From: Fodinibacter sp963833495
GTDB lineage: Bacteria; Actinomycetota; Actinomycetes; Actinomycetales; Dermatophilaceae
Direction: 5' to 3'
Length of the DNA: 64,000 nucleotides
Assembly (NCBI GenBank): GCA_963833495.1
Contig: CAWHYJ010000012.1
Coordinates: forward strand, 124,001-188,000
This document shows positions 38,516 to 49,921 of the stretch, in pieces. The notes under the pieces are model-generated. The model saw nothing but the letters and a program-made list of their open reading frames with translations, was not told the DNA's origin and did not search any database. Both the position numbers and the translations under genes were made by a program. Each line of letters starts with the position of its first letter. The stretch's first letter is position 1.

Positions 38516-40384
38516 GTGAGCCTGCTCGAGCGCATCGACGGCCCCGACGACCTGAGGTCCCTGAGCCCGGACCAGGTCCCGGTCCTCGCGCAGGAGATCC
38601 GGCGGTTCCTCATCGAGCAGGTCTCGCGCACCGGCGGCCACCTCGGGCCCAACCTGGGCGTCGTCGAGCTCACCATCGCCATCCACCGGGTCTTCGACTC
38701 GCCGCGCGACACCGTGGTGTTCGACACCGGGCACCAGTCCTACGTGCACAAGCTGCTCACCGGCCGGCACGACTTCACCGGGCTGCGCACCCAGGGCGGG
38801 CTGTCCGGCTACCCCAGCCGCGCCGAGTCCGAGCACGACGTCGTCGAGAACTCCCACGCGTCGAGCTCGCTGTCGTGGGCCCACGGCATCGCCGCCGGAC
38901 GGGTCGTGGGCGGCGAGCCCGACCGCCAAACGGTCGCGGTCATCGGTGACGGCGCCCTCACCGGCGGCATGGCCTGGGAGGCGCTGAACAACATCGCCGC
39001 CGAGCCCGACCTGCCGCTGGTCATCGTCGTCAACGACAACGAGCGCTCCTACGCCCCCACCCGCGGCGGGCTCGCCGACCACCTCGCGACGCTGCGCACG
39101 ACCCGCGGCTACGAGCGCTTCCTCGACTGGGGCAAGCACACCCTCGCGCGCACCCCCGTCGTCGGCGGTGCGATGTACGAGACGCTGCACGGGATGAAGA
39201 AGGGCATCAAGGACATCGTCGCCCCGCAGGGCCTGTTCGAGGACCTCGGCCTGAAGTACGTCGGCCCGGTCGACGGCCACGACGAGCACGCCATCGAGAC
39301 GGCCCTGCGCAAGGCCCGGGCCTTCGGGGGGCCGGTGCTGGTGCACGTGCTCACCCAGAAGGGCCGGGGCTACGACCCGGCCATCACCGACGAGGCCGAC
39401 CAGTTCCACGCCGTCGGCGTGATCAACCCCGAGACCGGGCTGCCGCTCGAGATCGCCGGTCGCAGCTGGACCGACGAGTTCAGCGACGAGATGGTGCGCA
39501 TCGGCGAGCGCCGCCCCGACGTCGTCGCCGTCACGGCCGCGATGATGATCCCGGTCGGGCTCAAGGACTTCTGCGGGCACTTCCCCGAGCGCACCTTCGA
39601 CGTCGGCATCGCCGAGCAGCACGCGCTCACCATGGCGGCCGGGCTGGCCTTCACCGGGCTGCACCCGGTCGTGGCCGTCTACGCCACCTTCCTCAACCGC
39701 GCGTTCGACCAGCTGCTCATGGACTGCGCGATGCACCGGGCCGGCGTCACCGTGGTGCTCGACCGGTCAGGCATCACCGGCCCCGACGGCGCCTCGCACC
39801 ACGGCATGTGGGACATGACGATCAGCGGCGTGGTGCCCGGCCTGCACCTCGCGGCCCCGCGCGACGCCCAGCAGGTGGCGCTCGCGGTGCGGGCCGCGGT
39901 CGACATCGCCGACGCCCCGTCGGTGGTCCGGTTCCCGAAGGGCCCGGTGGCCGCCCCTATCGAGGCCGTGCGCACCGTCGGCACCCTCGACGTCCTCGCC
40001 GAGCCCGACGACGGTGACGTCGACCTGCTGCTCGTCGGCATCGGGTCGATGGCCGCCACGGCGCTCACCGCGGCCGAGAAGCTCAGCGCCGAGGGCGTGC
40101 GCGTGCGCGTCGTCGACCCGGTCTGGGCGCTGCCGGTCAGCGACGACCTGGTCCCGCTGGCGCGTGCGGCCCGCCGGGTCGCGGTCGTCGAGGACAACGT
40201 CGTGGTCGGCGGCGTCGGCTCGCAGGTCGAGCTCGCCCTGCGCGACGCCGGGCTCGCGACGCCGCTGGACCAGCTCGGCATCCCCAAGGAGTTCCTCCAG
40301 CACGGGTCGCGCGGCCAGCTGCTCGACCGCATCGGCCTCACGCCGGATGCCGTCGCGAGCCGGCTGCGCGCCCGCCTGGACTGA
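38516..40384 (+). CDS. dxs: 1-deoxy-D-xylulose-5-phosphate synthase
   Basis: This 622-residue thiamine-diphosphate enzyme condenses pyruvate and glyceraldehyde 3-phosphate, the first step of the MEP isoprenoid route. The TPP/Mg motif is VIGDGALTGGMAWEALNN, with DTGHQSYVHKLLTGR near the start and the transketolase central block VGIAEQHALTMAAGLAF. GTG 38516 has SD GGGAGG. It stands alone with 174 bases upstream for its promoter. No thiamine riboswitch is visible there. Confidence 0.96.
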   Translation: MSLLERIDGPDDLRSLSPDQVPVLAQEIRRFLIEQVSRTGGHLGPNLGVVELTIAIHRVFDSPRDTVVFDTGHQSYVHKLLTGRHDFTGLRTQGGLSGYPSRAESEHDVVENSHASSSLSWAHGIAAGRVVGGEPDRQTVAVIGDGALTGGMAWEALNNIAAEPDLPLVIVVNDNERSYAPTRGGLADHLATLRTTRGYERFLDWGKHTLARTPVVGGAMYETLHGMKKGIKDIVAPQGLFEDLGLKYVGPVDGHDEHAIETALRKARAFGGPVLVHVLTQKGRGYDPAITDEADQFHAVGVINPETGLPLEIAGRSWTDEFSDEMVRIGERRPDVVAVTAAMMIPVGLKDFCGHFPERTFDVGIAEQHALTMAAGLAFTGLHPVVAVYATFLNRAFDQLLMDCAMHRAGVTVVLDRSGITGPDGASHHGMWDMTISGVVPGLHLAAPRDAQQVALAVRAAVDIADAPSVVRFPKGPVAAPIEAVRTVGTLDVLAEPDDGDVDLLLVGIGSMAATALTAAEKLSAEGVRVRVVDPVWALPVSDDLVPLARAARRVAVVEDNVVVGGVGSQVELALRDAGLATPLDQLGIPKEFLQHGSRGQLLDRIGLTPDAVASRLRARLD

Positions 40385-40463
40385 GCGAGCCGCTCACCGC
40401 CTGACCCGACTGCGCATCCGGCGCCGGCCGACGGGTTCGTTCGACGAGCCCTCGACGGCCCGG

Positions 40464-40820
40464 TCAGTCCGCCGGGGGCATGCTCCCGAAGCGGCGGACC
40501 TCCTGCGGCCAGCCGCAGCCCTCAGCGAGCCGGCCGGCCCACATCGTCGCGGCCTCGTCGTCGGCCACGTCGACCACCGTCAACCCGCCGAGGAACTCCT
40601 TGGTCTCGACGTAGGGGCCGTCGGTCACCAGCACCGATCCGCTGGTGGCGTCGGCGCTGTGGACCGGGGCGCCCTCCTCGAGGCCCCCGGCGAACACGTA
40701 CACCCCGGCGGCCTTCATCTCCTCGACGACCGCTGCGGCGAGCGGTCCGCGGCTGCGGAACCACTCCGGCGTGTGCTCGCCCACCCACTGCTGGTTGAAA
40801 TAGATGAGGTACTCGGCCAC
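40464..40820 (-). CDS. YCII-related (DGPF) domain protein
   Basis: This 118-residue protein has the ferredoxin-like YCII fold. The family block is VLVTDGPYVETKEFLGGLTVVDV, the DGPFxExKE motif. The N-terminus MAEYLIYFNQQWV is typical. These proteins often accompany ECF sigma factors, but none is visible here. Function unknown. It lies alone between dxs and a methyltransferase. Confidence 0.82.
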   Translation of the reverse strand: MAEYLIYFNQQWVGEHTPEWFRSRGPLAAAVVEEMKAAGVYVFAGGLEEGAPVHSADATSGSVLVTDGPYVETKEFLGGLTVVDVADDEAATMWAGRLAEGCGWPQEVRRFGSMPPAD

Positions 40821-40961
40821 GACTGCTCCTTCTGCTCGGGCGGACCCTGTGGACCGCGTGTACTTACCCCACGAAGGGCGACCGCCGGATGCGACATCGT
40901 CGGACCGGAAACCTGAGCCCGGTTCACGGTACCCACGGCAGGACCGCCCGCGGGCCCGCGC

Positions 40962-41699
40962 TCAGGGCTTGCGCCAGACCGAGACGTGGCCGGGGCTGTC
41001 GGAGGTGAAGGGGCTGCCGCGCCAGTCGGCCGTGCGCTGCTCGAGCTCGAGCCCGGCGAGCTGGGCCATCAGGTCGCACTCGGCGGGCCAGACGTAGCGG
41101 AAGTGGTGCACGCCGTAGCGGATCGAGCCGTCGGGCTCGCGTGAGTAGTGGTGCGACGTCGCCTGCTGGGCGACCAGGTCGTCGTAGGTGTCGAACCCGG
41201 TGTGGGCGTCGCCGACGTCGAAGGGCACGGCCACCTGGCCCGGTGGCAGCCGGCGAAGGTCGGGCACGCCCACCTCGACCACGAACCGGCCGCCCGGTGC
41301 GAGGTGCTGCGCGGCGTTGCGGAAGCACGCCACCTGCTCCGCCTGGGTGCGAAGGTTGCCGATGGTGTTGAACACCAGGTAGACCAGCGCGAACGCGCCG
41401 GGCACCCGCGCGGTGGCCATGTCGCCGACCACCACGGGAACGGCATCCTCACCGACCTTGCGGCGCAGCTGCGCCACCATCGGCTCGGACAGCTCGACGC
41501 CGGCCACGGGCACCCCGCGGGCGTGCAGCGGCACTGCCAGCCGGCCGGTGCCGATGGCCAGCTCCAGCGCGCGCCCCTGGCCGGCGAGCCGGGCGAGCAC
41601 GTCGACCGCCGGTGACACCACCTCGGGGGCGAACATCGCCGCCGACGCGTCGTCGTACCGCTGGGCGGCCGCCTCGTCCCACAGGTCGCTGCTCGTCAT
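40962..41699 (-). CDS. Class I SAM-dependent methyltransferase
   Basis: This 245-residue protein has motif I ALELAIGTGRLAVPL, then VAGVELSEPMVAQLRRK (acidic strand end) and GRFVVEVGVPDL after the AdoMet core. The substrate is unknown. The C-terminal HFRYVWPAECDLMAQLAGLEL fits the Methyltransf_25 type common in actinobacteria. Short gap to the regulator at 41778. Confidence 0.85.
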   Translation of the reverse strand: MTSSDLWDEAAAQRYDDASAAMFAPEVVSPAVDVLARLAGQGRALELAIGTGRLAVPLHARGVPVAGVELSEPMVAQLRRKVGEDAVPVVVGDMATARVPGAFALVYLVFNTIGNLRTQAEQVACFRNAAQHLAPGGRFVVEVGVPDLRRLPPGQVAVPFDVGDAHTGFDTYDDLVAQQATSHHYSREPDGSIRYGVHHFRYVWPAECDLMAQLAGLELEQRTADWRGSPFTSDSPGHVSVWRKP

Positions 41700-41777
41700 G
41701 GGCCGACAGCCTCACCCAGCAGGGGCACGCGCGTCGACCGGTTTTCGCCCCGGGTGCGCAGGAACGGAGCCGTCGCG

Positions 41778-43620
41778 TCAGCCCAGGTGCACCAGGGCGT
41801 GCAGCACCTCGGTGTCGACGTCGGCGGCGAGCAGCTCTGCGGCCGCGGCGTCACCGGCATCCCCCAAAGCCGCCGAGTGCAGCAACGCGCGGACGGTGAG
41901 CTCGCGCATCCCGGTGCGCGCGGCCAGCTCGCGCATGGCCACGGCCCAGTGCGCGGTCTGCGGATGGGCGTGCCGCCGGCCCAGCGTGCACAGGGCATCG
42001 AGGATGTGGGCGTCGAGCCAGACGTAGGGGTCGGTGACCCGGCTGCTGCGGGTGCGAGCGTCGAGGAGGGTGTCGAAGGCCAGCTCGGTGCGGCCGCCCG
42101 ACTCGGCCACCAGGGCCAGCCCGCGAGCCGCCATCCCCTCCCAGCACGGGTCGCCGAGCTGGCAGGCCCGGGCGAAGGCCCGCTCGAGCACCTGCGCGGC
42201 CACCTCGGGCTCCTGCCGGGCGAGGTGCAGCTCGCCCTGCAGCGCCTCGGGCCAGGGCAGGAACGACAGCCAGTGCGCACGCTCGGCCAGGGCGACCGAC
42301 TCCGCGAGCCGGGCCGCCGCGTCGTCGAGGCGCCCGCAGAGCAGGTCGACCCGGCCGTGCATCGACAGCGCGTACGCCTCGCGACGGGGGTCGCCGGCCT
42401 CCCGGGCCACCCGTACCGACCGCTCGAGCAGGTCGACCGCCTGCGGGTAGGCGGCGCGGTCGCTGTGCACCGAGCCGAGGTAGCTCGTGGCCTTGGCCAG
42501 CACCGCGGGCGAGGACCGGGCGAGGTCGACGGCGTCGGTGAGCCAGCGCTCGGCACGGTCGTAGCGGGCGCGCAGGAAGTCGACGTAGCCCAGCTCGGCA
42601 CGCGCCTGGGCGACCACGGCCAGGTCGCCGTCCTGCAGCGCGAGGCGGTCGACCTCGTGCAGGTGTGCCTGGCCCTCCTCGTCCTGGCCGCGCACCGCGT
42701 GGATGAGCGCCTCGGCCAGCGCCAGGCGGGAGCGCACCCGCAACCGGGCCACGCCGGTCACGTCGGCGAGCGGCACGGCGCTGCGCAGGGAGGCGATGCC
42801 GGGGTCGGTCGCCCCCGCGGCGATGGCGGCCGCGCCGGCCTCGACGACGGCCTCGACCGCGCGGTCGGTGGCCACGCCGACGACCGTGCGCGCCCGCTCG
42901 TGCCGGGCCGCCTCGACCGCGGCGCCGGGCCGCACCCCGAGCTCGTCGTCGAGCAGCCGGGCGAAGGCCTGGTACTGGCGCTCGGCGGCCTGCCTCGTCG
43001 CCGCTGAGGCGGTACAGCCGGATGACCAGCGCCTGGTGGTTCTCGTCGAGCGGGCTCATCGCCGCCGCGCGCACCGCGAAGCCGCGGGCCCGGTCGAGCT
43101 CGCCCCGGGCCAGCAGCCCGAGGGCGGCCTCGTGCAGCACCGCCTCGGCCGCGGACGCGAGCCGCCGGCGCTCCGAGAGCAGCCACGACTCGAAGCCCGG
43201 GGCGGCGCGCACCACCGGCCCGTCGAGCAGCTCGCCCCCGGGCCCCGCCACGTCCATCGCGTCGGCCCAGGCGCCGTGCAGGAGCACCAGGGCGTCGACC
43301 TGCACGTCGTCGTCGAGGGTCAGCACCACCGGGTCGCCCTCGATGCAGCCGTGCTCGCCCAGCGCCCGGCGGATCTCCGCCAGGCTCCAGCGCAGTGCCC
43401 GCAGTGGGTCGTCCGCCTCCGCGAAGAGCAGCTCGGCGAGCCGGCCACGGCCGGTGGGCCGCTCGGTGAGCAGCAGGTAGGCGAGCAGCGCCCAGCTCTT
43501 GCGGCTGCGCATCCGGTAGGGCTCGGCACCGGTGCCCGCGAGGCACGGCCGGCCGAGCAGCCGCACCACCAGGGGGGCAGCGCCGGCCCGCCGCCCGTCG
43601 TCGGGGGAGCGGAGCGTCAT
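41778..43620 (-). pseudogene. SARP/BTAD-type transcriptional regulator, one frameshift
   Basis: Repaired, the protein is about 613 residues. The N-terminal winged-helix-like part has VVRLLGRPCLAG and RSRKSWALLAYLLLTERP, followed by a BTAD region (ALGLLARGELDRARGFAVRA and DENHQALVIRLYRLSGDEA). A long TPR-like helical domain follows (MHGRVDLLCGRLDDAAARLA). An extra base near 43000 (GAGGCAGGCCGCC) breaks it between SGDEA and ERQYQAFARLL. The ATG at 43620 is the start. Such regulators activate nearby operons, but no clear target is visible. Confidence 0.75.
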
Positions 43621-43702
43621 CCGGTCAGGGTGGCACAGCCCGGCCGGGCGGCGGGTGCGCCGCCCGGCCGGGGACCGTGTGCCCGGGTCGTCGACATCGG
43701 GA

Positions 43703-43954
43703 TCAGCTGTGCTCGCTGACGCTGAAGATCTCGTCAGCCACCAGGCCGTGGGCCTCGCGGTGCACGGTGTTGGCGGCCTCGGCGTCCGGTGCCTCGACGA
43801 GGCAGAAGATCCTGCCGGCGCCCTCGTCGACCCAGTAGCGCAGGTAGCTGACCCCGTGGGGGCCCTGCGTCGCCAGGTCGGCCTCGTGCGCGGCGGCCAC
43901 GTCGCTCGCGGCGACGCCGCCCTCGATGGTGTGGGAGTCCATGAACAGTGCCAT
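43703..43954 (-). CDS. DUF4242 family small ferredoxin-fold protein
   Basis: This 83-residue protein starts at ATG 43954. It has MALFMDSHTIEGGVAASDVA at the start and AGRIFCLVEAPDAEAANTVH in the core. It belongs to the DUF4242 family with Streptomyces SCO4226, a nickel-binding protein. The candidate ligands (His and Cys in these two segments) are present. Probably cotranscribed with the regulator gene 82 bases downstream, or independent. Confidence 0.75.
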   Translation of the reverse strand: MALFMDSHTIEGGVAASDVAAAHEADLATQGPHGVSYLRYWVDEGAGRIFCLVEAPDAEAANTVHREAHGLVADEIFSVSEHS

Positions 43955-44101
43955 GAGTGGGTGTCCTCTCGGTGTCCGTGCGGCGCTCGTCGCCGCCCGG
44001 TGGCAGCACTCCATCGAGATGCCGTGTGACGTGGCGTTTGACGGCTACGCCCGGAGCGAAACCGCTGGACCCGGACCCCCGCAGCCGGGTTGGCTGGGCC
44101 G

Positions 44102-45079
44102 ATGAGGATGCTGGTGCTCGGGGGAACGGCGTGGCTCGGTCGCACGGTGGCGCAGGAGGCGCTGCGGCGTGGCCACGACGTCACCTGCCTGGCGCGAGGG
44201 AGCGCCGACCCGCCGCCCGGTGCCACGTTCGTGACCGCCGACCGCGACGTCGAGAACGGTCTGGATGCCGTCGCCGGCGAGACGTGGGACGCCGTCGTCG
44301 ACGTGACCCGGCATCCGGGCCATGCGCGCCGCACGGTCCGTGACGTCGCGGCACGGCATCGGGTGCTGGTGTCGACCGGCAACGTCTACGCGCACTTCGA
44401 CGCGGTCGAGCAGAGGGAGGACTCACCACTGCGCGGCCCGCTCGACGGCGACCTGATGACCGACATGGAGGTCTACGGCGAGGCGAAGGTGGCCTGCGAG
44501 AACGCAGTTCGCGACGCCGGCGGCACGGCCACCATTGTGCGCTCGGGCCTGATCGGCGGCCCCGGCGACTGGTCCGGCCGCACCGGCTACTGGCCGTGGC
44601 GGTTCGCCCACCCGGTGGGTGAGCGGGTCGTGGTGCCCGACGAGCCCGACTTCCCGTGCGCGATCATCGACGTGCGCGACCTCGCGGCGTGGCTGGTGAC
44701 CGTCGCAGAGAACCGGCTCGACGGCACCTTCAACGCCACCGGCCCCACCACGCCCCTGGGTGAGGTGCTGGGGGTCGCTGCAGAGGTGGCCGGGTCGCAC
44801 GCCGAGCCGCTGCCGGTGGGGCGCGAGGTGCTGGCCGAGCTCGGCATCGGTGCCTGGATGGGCCTGGCATCCCTGCCGCTGTGGATCGACGACGTCGACT
44901 GGCGGGGGTTCGCCACGCTCGACACCGCCCGGGCCCGCGCCGCCGGGCTGGTCACCCGACCGCTCGCGGAGACGCTGCGCGACACCCTCGCCTTCGAGGA
45001 GGTGCGCACCGAGCCGCGCCGCGCCGGCCTGACCGACGACGACGAGCGCCGGGTGCAGGAGGCCGTGCTCAGCCGGTGA
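44102..45079 (+). CDS. NAD-dependent epimerase / reductase family protein
   Basis: This 325-residue extended SDR protein has the Rossmann motif MLVLGGTAWLGRTVAQ, with VLVSTGNVYAHFD and YGEAKVACE (the YxxxK catalytic pair). It resembles the atypical SDRs that act on nucleotide sugars or isoflavone-like substrates; the substrate is not predictable. ATG 44102 is used. An in-frame TTG at 44090 is an alternative. Its end overlaps the convergent PucR gene by 11 bases. Confidence 0.82.
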   Translation: MRMLVLGGTAWLGRTVAQEALRRGHDVTCLARGSADPPPGATFVTADRDVENGLDAVAGETWDAVVDVTRHPGHARRTVRDVAARHRVLVSTGNVYAHFDAVEQREDSPLRGPLDGDLMTDMEVYGEAKVACENAVRDAGGTATIVRSGLIGGPGDWSGRTGYWPWRFAHPVGERVVVPDEPDFPCAIIDVRDLAAWLVTVAENRLDGTFNATGPTTPLGEVLGVAAEVAGSHAEPLPVGREVLAELGIGAWMGLASLPLWIDDVDWRGFATLDTARARAAGLVTRPLAETLRDTLAFEEVRTEPRRAGLTDDDERRVQEAVLSR

Positions 45080-46910
45080 GGTGGCGCAGGTGCAGCGCGA
45101 GCTGGAGCTGCAGGGCCCGCCGCGGGTCCTGCCAGTCGCTGCCGAGCAGCTCACCGATGCGGTGCAGTCGCTGGGCCACCGTGTTGACGTGCACGTGCAG
45201 CTCGGTCGCCGCGTGCCGCGGGCTCGACCCGGCATGGAAGTACGCCTCGGTGGTGCGCACCAGGTCGGCGCCGCGCTGGGTGTCGTAGTCGAGCAGGGGG
45301 CCGAGCACCGAGCGCACGTAGTCGCGCACCTCGGGATCGGACCCGACGATGAGCCCGGCGAAGCCGAGGTCGGCCGCACTGCCGCCGGACCCGGTGCGGC
45401 CCAGTGCCGCCAGCGCGGATGCCGTGCGCCGCGCCTCGCGGTAGGCGTCCGGGAGTGCCCGGGGGCCGGCCACCGGCCCGGAGCCGCCGACCGTGAGCCG
45501 GCTGGTGGCCGAGATCCGGTGGGCCAGCTCGGCCGCCGCCGCTGACGGGTCGTCGCGCTGCACGATCGCGACCACCTCCCCGCGGTGCTCGGCGACCAGG
45601 GCCGCACCGCCGAGCGCGGCCGTCACCGACATCACGAGCGAGCGGCGCGAGGTGGCGGCATCCGGCGCGGTGGCGACGAGCACGCAGCAGGGCAGGCGCA
45701 GGTCGACACCCAGGGTGCGGGCGGCGTCGGTGGCGGCGCGCACGTCGGCGCGCCCCGAGAGGAGGTCGGCGACCAGGTCGGTGCGCACCTGCAGCTGGGC
45801 GTCGGCGCGCTGGCGCTCCCCGAGCAGCACGAGTGCGGTGACGACGGCCGCGCGCTCGACGGTGCGCCGGTCGGCGTCGTCGAGACCGGGCGGGCCGCCC
45901 ACGACGAGCTGGCCGAGCGGCAGGTCGACGGCCGAGACGGGCACGACCCACCGGTCGCCGGTGCGGATCAGCCGACCGGCCGTGTCCAGGGGTGCGTCGA
46001 CGGCGTACGGATGCCGTCGGCCGGTGGCCGCGGCCGACCCGGCCGCCTGGCTGGGCACGTCGGGCACCGGGCCGGCGGCGCTGCGCTCGACGCCCTCGTC
46101 GTCGACGAGCACGACCCAGACGCCGAGCAGGCTGTGCAGGGCCTCGGTGATCTCACCGACCCCGCCGCCACGCAGCACGATGCCGGCGAACCGGTCGTGC
46201 GCCGCGGCGGCCCGCTCGAGCCCCTCGGTGTGGCGGCGCACCGTGTCGAGCGCCCCCACCTGCACCAGCGACACCGCGGCGAGCGCCGCCAGCGAGCCGA
46301 GCAGGGCGACCTCGTCCGGGGTGAAGGTCCGTGCCGACCGGTTGGCGGCGAAGAGCACCCCGACGAACTCGTCCTTGACGAGCAGCGGTGTGCCGCAGAT
46401 GCCCACGATGCCCTCGTCGCCCACGGCGGTGTCGATGGGGGAGGTGTGCCGGAACCGGTCGTCGGCGAAGTAGTCGCTGGTCCAGTACGGCCGGTGGGTC
46501 GAGGCGACCAGCCCGCCGAGGCCGGCTCCCAGCTCGAGGCGCACCTGCTGGAAGGTGCTCGAGATCGACCCGGACGTCGCCCGCATGAAGGTGTCGCCGG
46601 CCTCCTCGTCGTAGAGGGTCAGGTAGGCCAGGTCGGTGCCGAGCAGGGTGCGGGCCCGAAGCACGATCGCCTCCAGCACCAGGGCCGGGTCGTCCATGGT
46701 GGCGAGGTCCTGGGCGGTCTCGACGAGGGCCTCGAGCTCCTGCTCGCGGCGGCGACGCAGGTCGGTGACGGCCCGCACCTGCAGCGCGAGGTCGCGCAGC
46801 ACGGGGTCGGCGTCGACCGCCGCGATGTCCGCGGCCGAGGCACCGGTCGCGAGCAGCTCGAGCAGCCGCGCCTCCTGGGTCACCGTCGTGCGGGGCACCG
46901 TCGTCGCCAT
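45069..46910 (-). CDS. GAF-domain PucR-family transcriptional regulator
   Basis: This 613-residue protein starts at ATG 46910. A short coiled region (RRRREQELEALVETAQDLA) leads into a GAF domain at about residues 75-225 (DLAYLTLYDEEAGDTFMR and EGIVGICGTPLLVKDEFVG). A GGDEF-like central region follows, then a PucR-type C-terminal helix-turn-helix (AATELHVHVNTVAQRLHRI). It is transcribed away from the ABC importer at 47062, with 151 bases between starts, so it is likely to control that operon. The signal sensed is unknown. Confidence 0.85.
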   Translation of the reverse strand: MATTVPRTTVTQEARLLELLATGASAADIAAVDADPVLRDLALQVRAVTDLRRRREQELEALVETAQDLATMDDPALVLEAIVLRARTLLGTDLAYLTLYDEEAGDTFMRATSGSISSTFQQVRLELGAGLGGLVASTHRPYWTSDYFADDRFRHTSPIDTAVGDEGIVGICGTPLLVKDEFVGVLFAANRSARTFTPDEVALLGSLAALAAVSLVQVGALDTVRRHTEGLERAAAAHDRFAGIVLRGGGVGEITEALHSLLGVWVVLVDDEGVERSAAGPVPDVPSQAAGSAAATGRRHPYAVDAPLDTAGRLIRTGDRWVVPVSAVDLPLGQLVVGGPPGLDDADRRTVERAAVVTALVLLGERQRADAQLQVRTDLVADLLSGRADVRAATDAARTLGVDLRLPCCVLVATAPDAATSRRSLVMSVTAALGGAALVAEHRGEVVAIVQRDDPSAAAAELAHRISATSRLTVGGSGPVAGPRALPDAYREARRTASALAALGRTGSGGSAADLGFAGLIVGSDPEVRDYVRSVLGPLLDYDTQRGADLVRTTEAYFHAGSSPRHAATELHVHVNTVAQRLHRIGELLGSDWQDPRRALQLQLALHLRHLTG

Positions 46911-47061
46911 GGCGCTCAGCGTAGACCGAGGGCACGTGTGGGCCGGGCCCAATGATTGGAGAGGGATGTGTCGGCACACGACACCCATCGGCGGGTGATC
47001 GGCCCCTAGTGTCTCGCTCTGTTCGACTCCGAGCAGACACCGATGACCGTGGAGGCAGTCC

Positions 47062-47863
<802 letters not shown>

Positions 47864-47871
<8 letters not shown>

Positions 47872-48577
47872 GACCGGCATCCGCCTCGAGGTCCGGGGGC
47901 TGTCCGCCTGGTACGGCGAGGCGCAGGCGCTGCGCGAGGTCGACCTCACCGTCGGGCACGGCGAGGTGGTCACCCTCGTGGGGCGCAACGGCGCCGGCAA
48001 GACCACCCTGCTGCGGGCGCTCATGGGCCTGCACAAGCACACCAGAGGCACCGTCGAGCTCGACGGCACCGAGGTGACCCGGCTCAACCCCGACGCCCGG
48101 GCCCGCCGCGGCCTGGGCTGGGTGCCCGACGACCGCGGCATCTACGCCTCGTTGTCGGTCAAGGAGAACCTCCTGCTCCCACCGGTGACCAGCCCGGACA
48201 CCGCCTGGTCGCTCGAGCAGGTCTACGACGAGTTCCCCGTGCTGCGCGAGCGCGCCGACTTCCCGGGCACCCGGCTGTCCGGTGGCGAGCAGCAGATGCT
48301 CGCCATGGCTCGGGTGCTGCGCAGCGGCGCCACCCTGCTGCTCCTCGACGAGCCGAGCGAGGGCCTGGCGCCGGTCATCGTGCAGCGCATCGGCGAGATC
48401 ATCCGCACCATCAAGGCGCACGGCACCTCGGTGCTCCTCGTCGAGCAGAACGTCACCTTCGCGGCCACCGTCGCAGACCGCCACCACCTCCTCGCGCAGG
48501 GCCGGGTCGTCGAGTCGCTCGACAACGACGAGTTCCGGGCCCGCCGCACCGAGCTGCTCGACCACCTCGGGATGTGA
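47864..48577 (+). CDS. Branched-chain amino-acid-type ABC transporter ATPase (LivF-like)
   Basis: This 237-residue ATPase overlaps livG by 8 bases. Walker A is GRNGAGKTTLLRAL, the signature is LSGGEQQMLAMAR, Walker B is LLLLDEPSEGLAP and the H-loop is LLVEQNVTF. LGWVPDDRGIYASLSVKENL is the Q-loop region typical of LivF. Confidence 0.92.
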
Positions 48578-48665
48578 GGTGCCCACCCGACCGGGCGCCC
48601 CGGCATCCAGCGACCACGACCGACCTACCACCCGTCCACCGCACCACCGCACCCTGGGAGACCGC

Positions 48666-49918
48666 ATGACCCGCAGCACGTCCCTCACCCTCACCGCCGG
48701 CGCCGTGGGCGCCGGGCTCCTCCTGGCCGCCTGCGGTGGAGGTGGTCCCGCTGCCGGCGGTGGCGCCCTGACCGACGACAAGGTCGTCCTCGGGGTGCTC
48801 AACGACCAGTCCGGCGTCTACAAGGACGCTCTCCGGCCCGAACAGCAAGGTGGCCGTCGAGATGGCGTCGAGGACTACAAGACGAAGTACGGCGACAAGG
48901 CGGTCGCCAAGACCGTCGAGGTCGTCACCGCCGACCACCAGAACAAGCCCGACATCGCCAACACCAAGGCCGCAGGAGATGTACGACCGGCAGAAGGCCG
49001 ACATCATCCTCGACGTGCCGACCTCCTCGGCCGCCCTGGCGGTCGCCGGCGTCGCCAAGGCGAAGAAGAAGCTGCACATCGACATCACCGCCGGGTCGAC
49101 CGCGCTCAGCGGCGCGCCAGTGCAACAAGTACACGTTCCACTACGCCTACGACACCTGGATGCTGGCCCACGGCACGGGTGCCAGCGGTCACCCAGGCGG
49201 CGGCAAGAGGTGGAACCTCGTCTACCCCGACTACGCCTTCGGCCAGGACATGCAGAAGTCGTTCACCGACCAGGTCACCAAGGCCGGCGGCAGCGATCGG
49301 GCAGACGATCCCCACGCCGTTCCCCAACGACAACTTCGCCACGTATCATCACCAAGGCGTCGTCCGACGACGCCCGACGTGATCGGCGTCGATGCACGCC
49401 GGCGGCGACCTGATCAACTTCGTCAAGCAGTTCAACCAGTCCGGCCTCAAGGGCAAGACCACCCTCGCCGTCGGACTGCTCTTCATCACCGACATCCACT
49501 CGCTCGGCGTCGACCAGTTCGAGGGCACCCAGTTCACCGACGCCTGGTACTGGAACTTCGACGACCAGAACCGCGCCTTCGCCGACCGGTTCATGGCCAA
49601 GACCAAGATCCGGCCGACGCTTCGCCCACGCCGCGCAACTACTCCGCGGCGATGAACTACCTCGAGGCGGTGCAGGCGACCGGCACCGACGACGCCGACA
49701 AGGTCGTCGCCGACCTCGAGGGCAAGAAGATCGACGACCTCTTCCTGCGCAACGGTGAGATCCGCAAGGAGGACCACCGCGTCATCCACGACGTCTACCT
49801 CAACGAGGTCAAGTCCAAGGACGAGGTCAAGGAGGAGTGGGACCTGCAGAAGGTCGTCAAGACCATCCCGGCCGCCGAGGCGTTCAAGCCGGTCGACGGC
49901 TCCTGCACGATGTCCTGA
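48666..49918 (+). pseudogene. ABC transporter substrate-binding lipoprotein (LivK-like), many frameshifts
   Basis: The repaired protein is about 410 residues. A lipoprotein signal peptide with lipobox LAAC (near residue 23) is followed by a type I periplasmic-binding fold: VVLGVLNDQSGVY, DIILDVPTSSAALAVAGVAK and WNLVYPDYAFGQDMQKSF. The intended reading needs corrections near 48829, 48872, 48971, 49121, 49187, 49201, 49295, 49346, 49372, 49393, 49617 and 49638. The residues between them are well conserved. It should deliver the solute to the permeases downstream; the ligand is unknown. Confidence 0.82.
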
Positions 49919-49921
49919 CCC

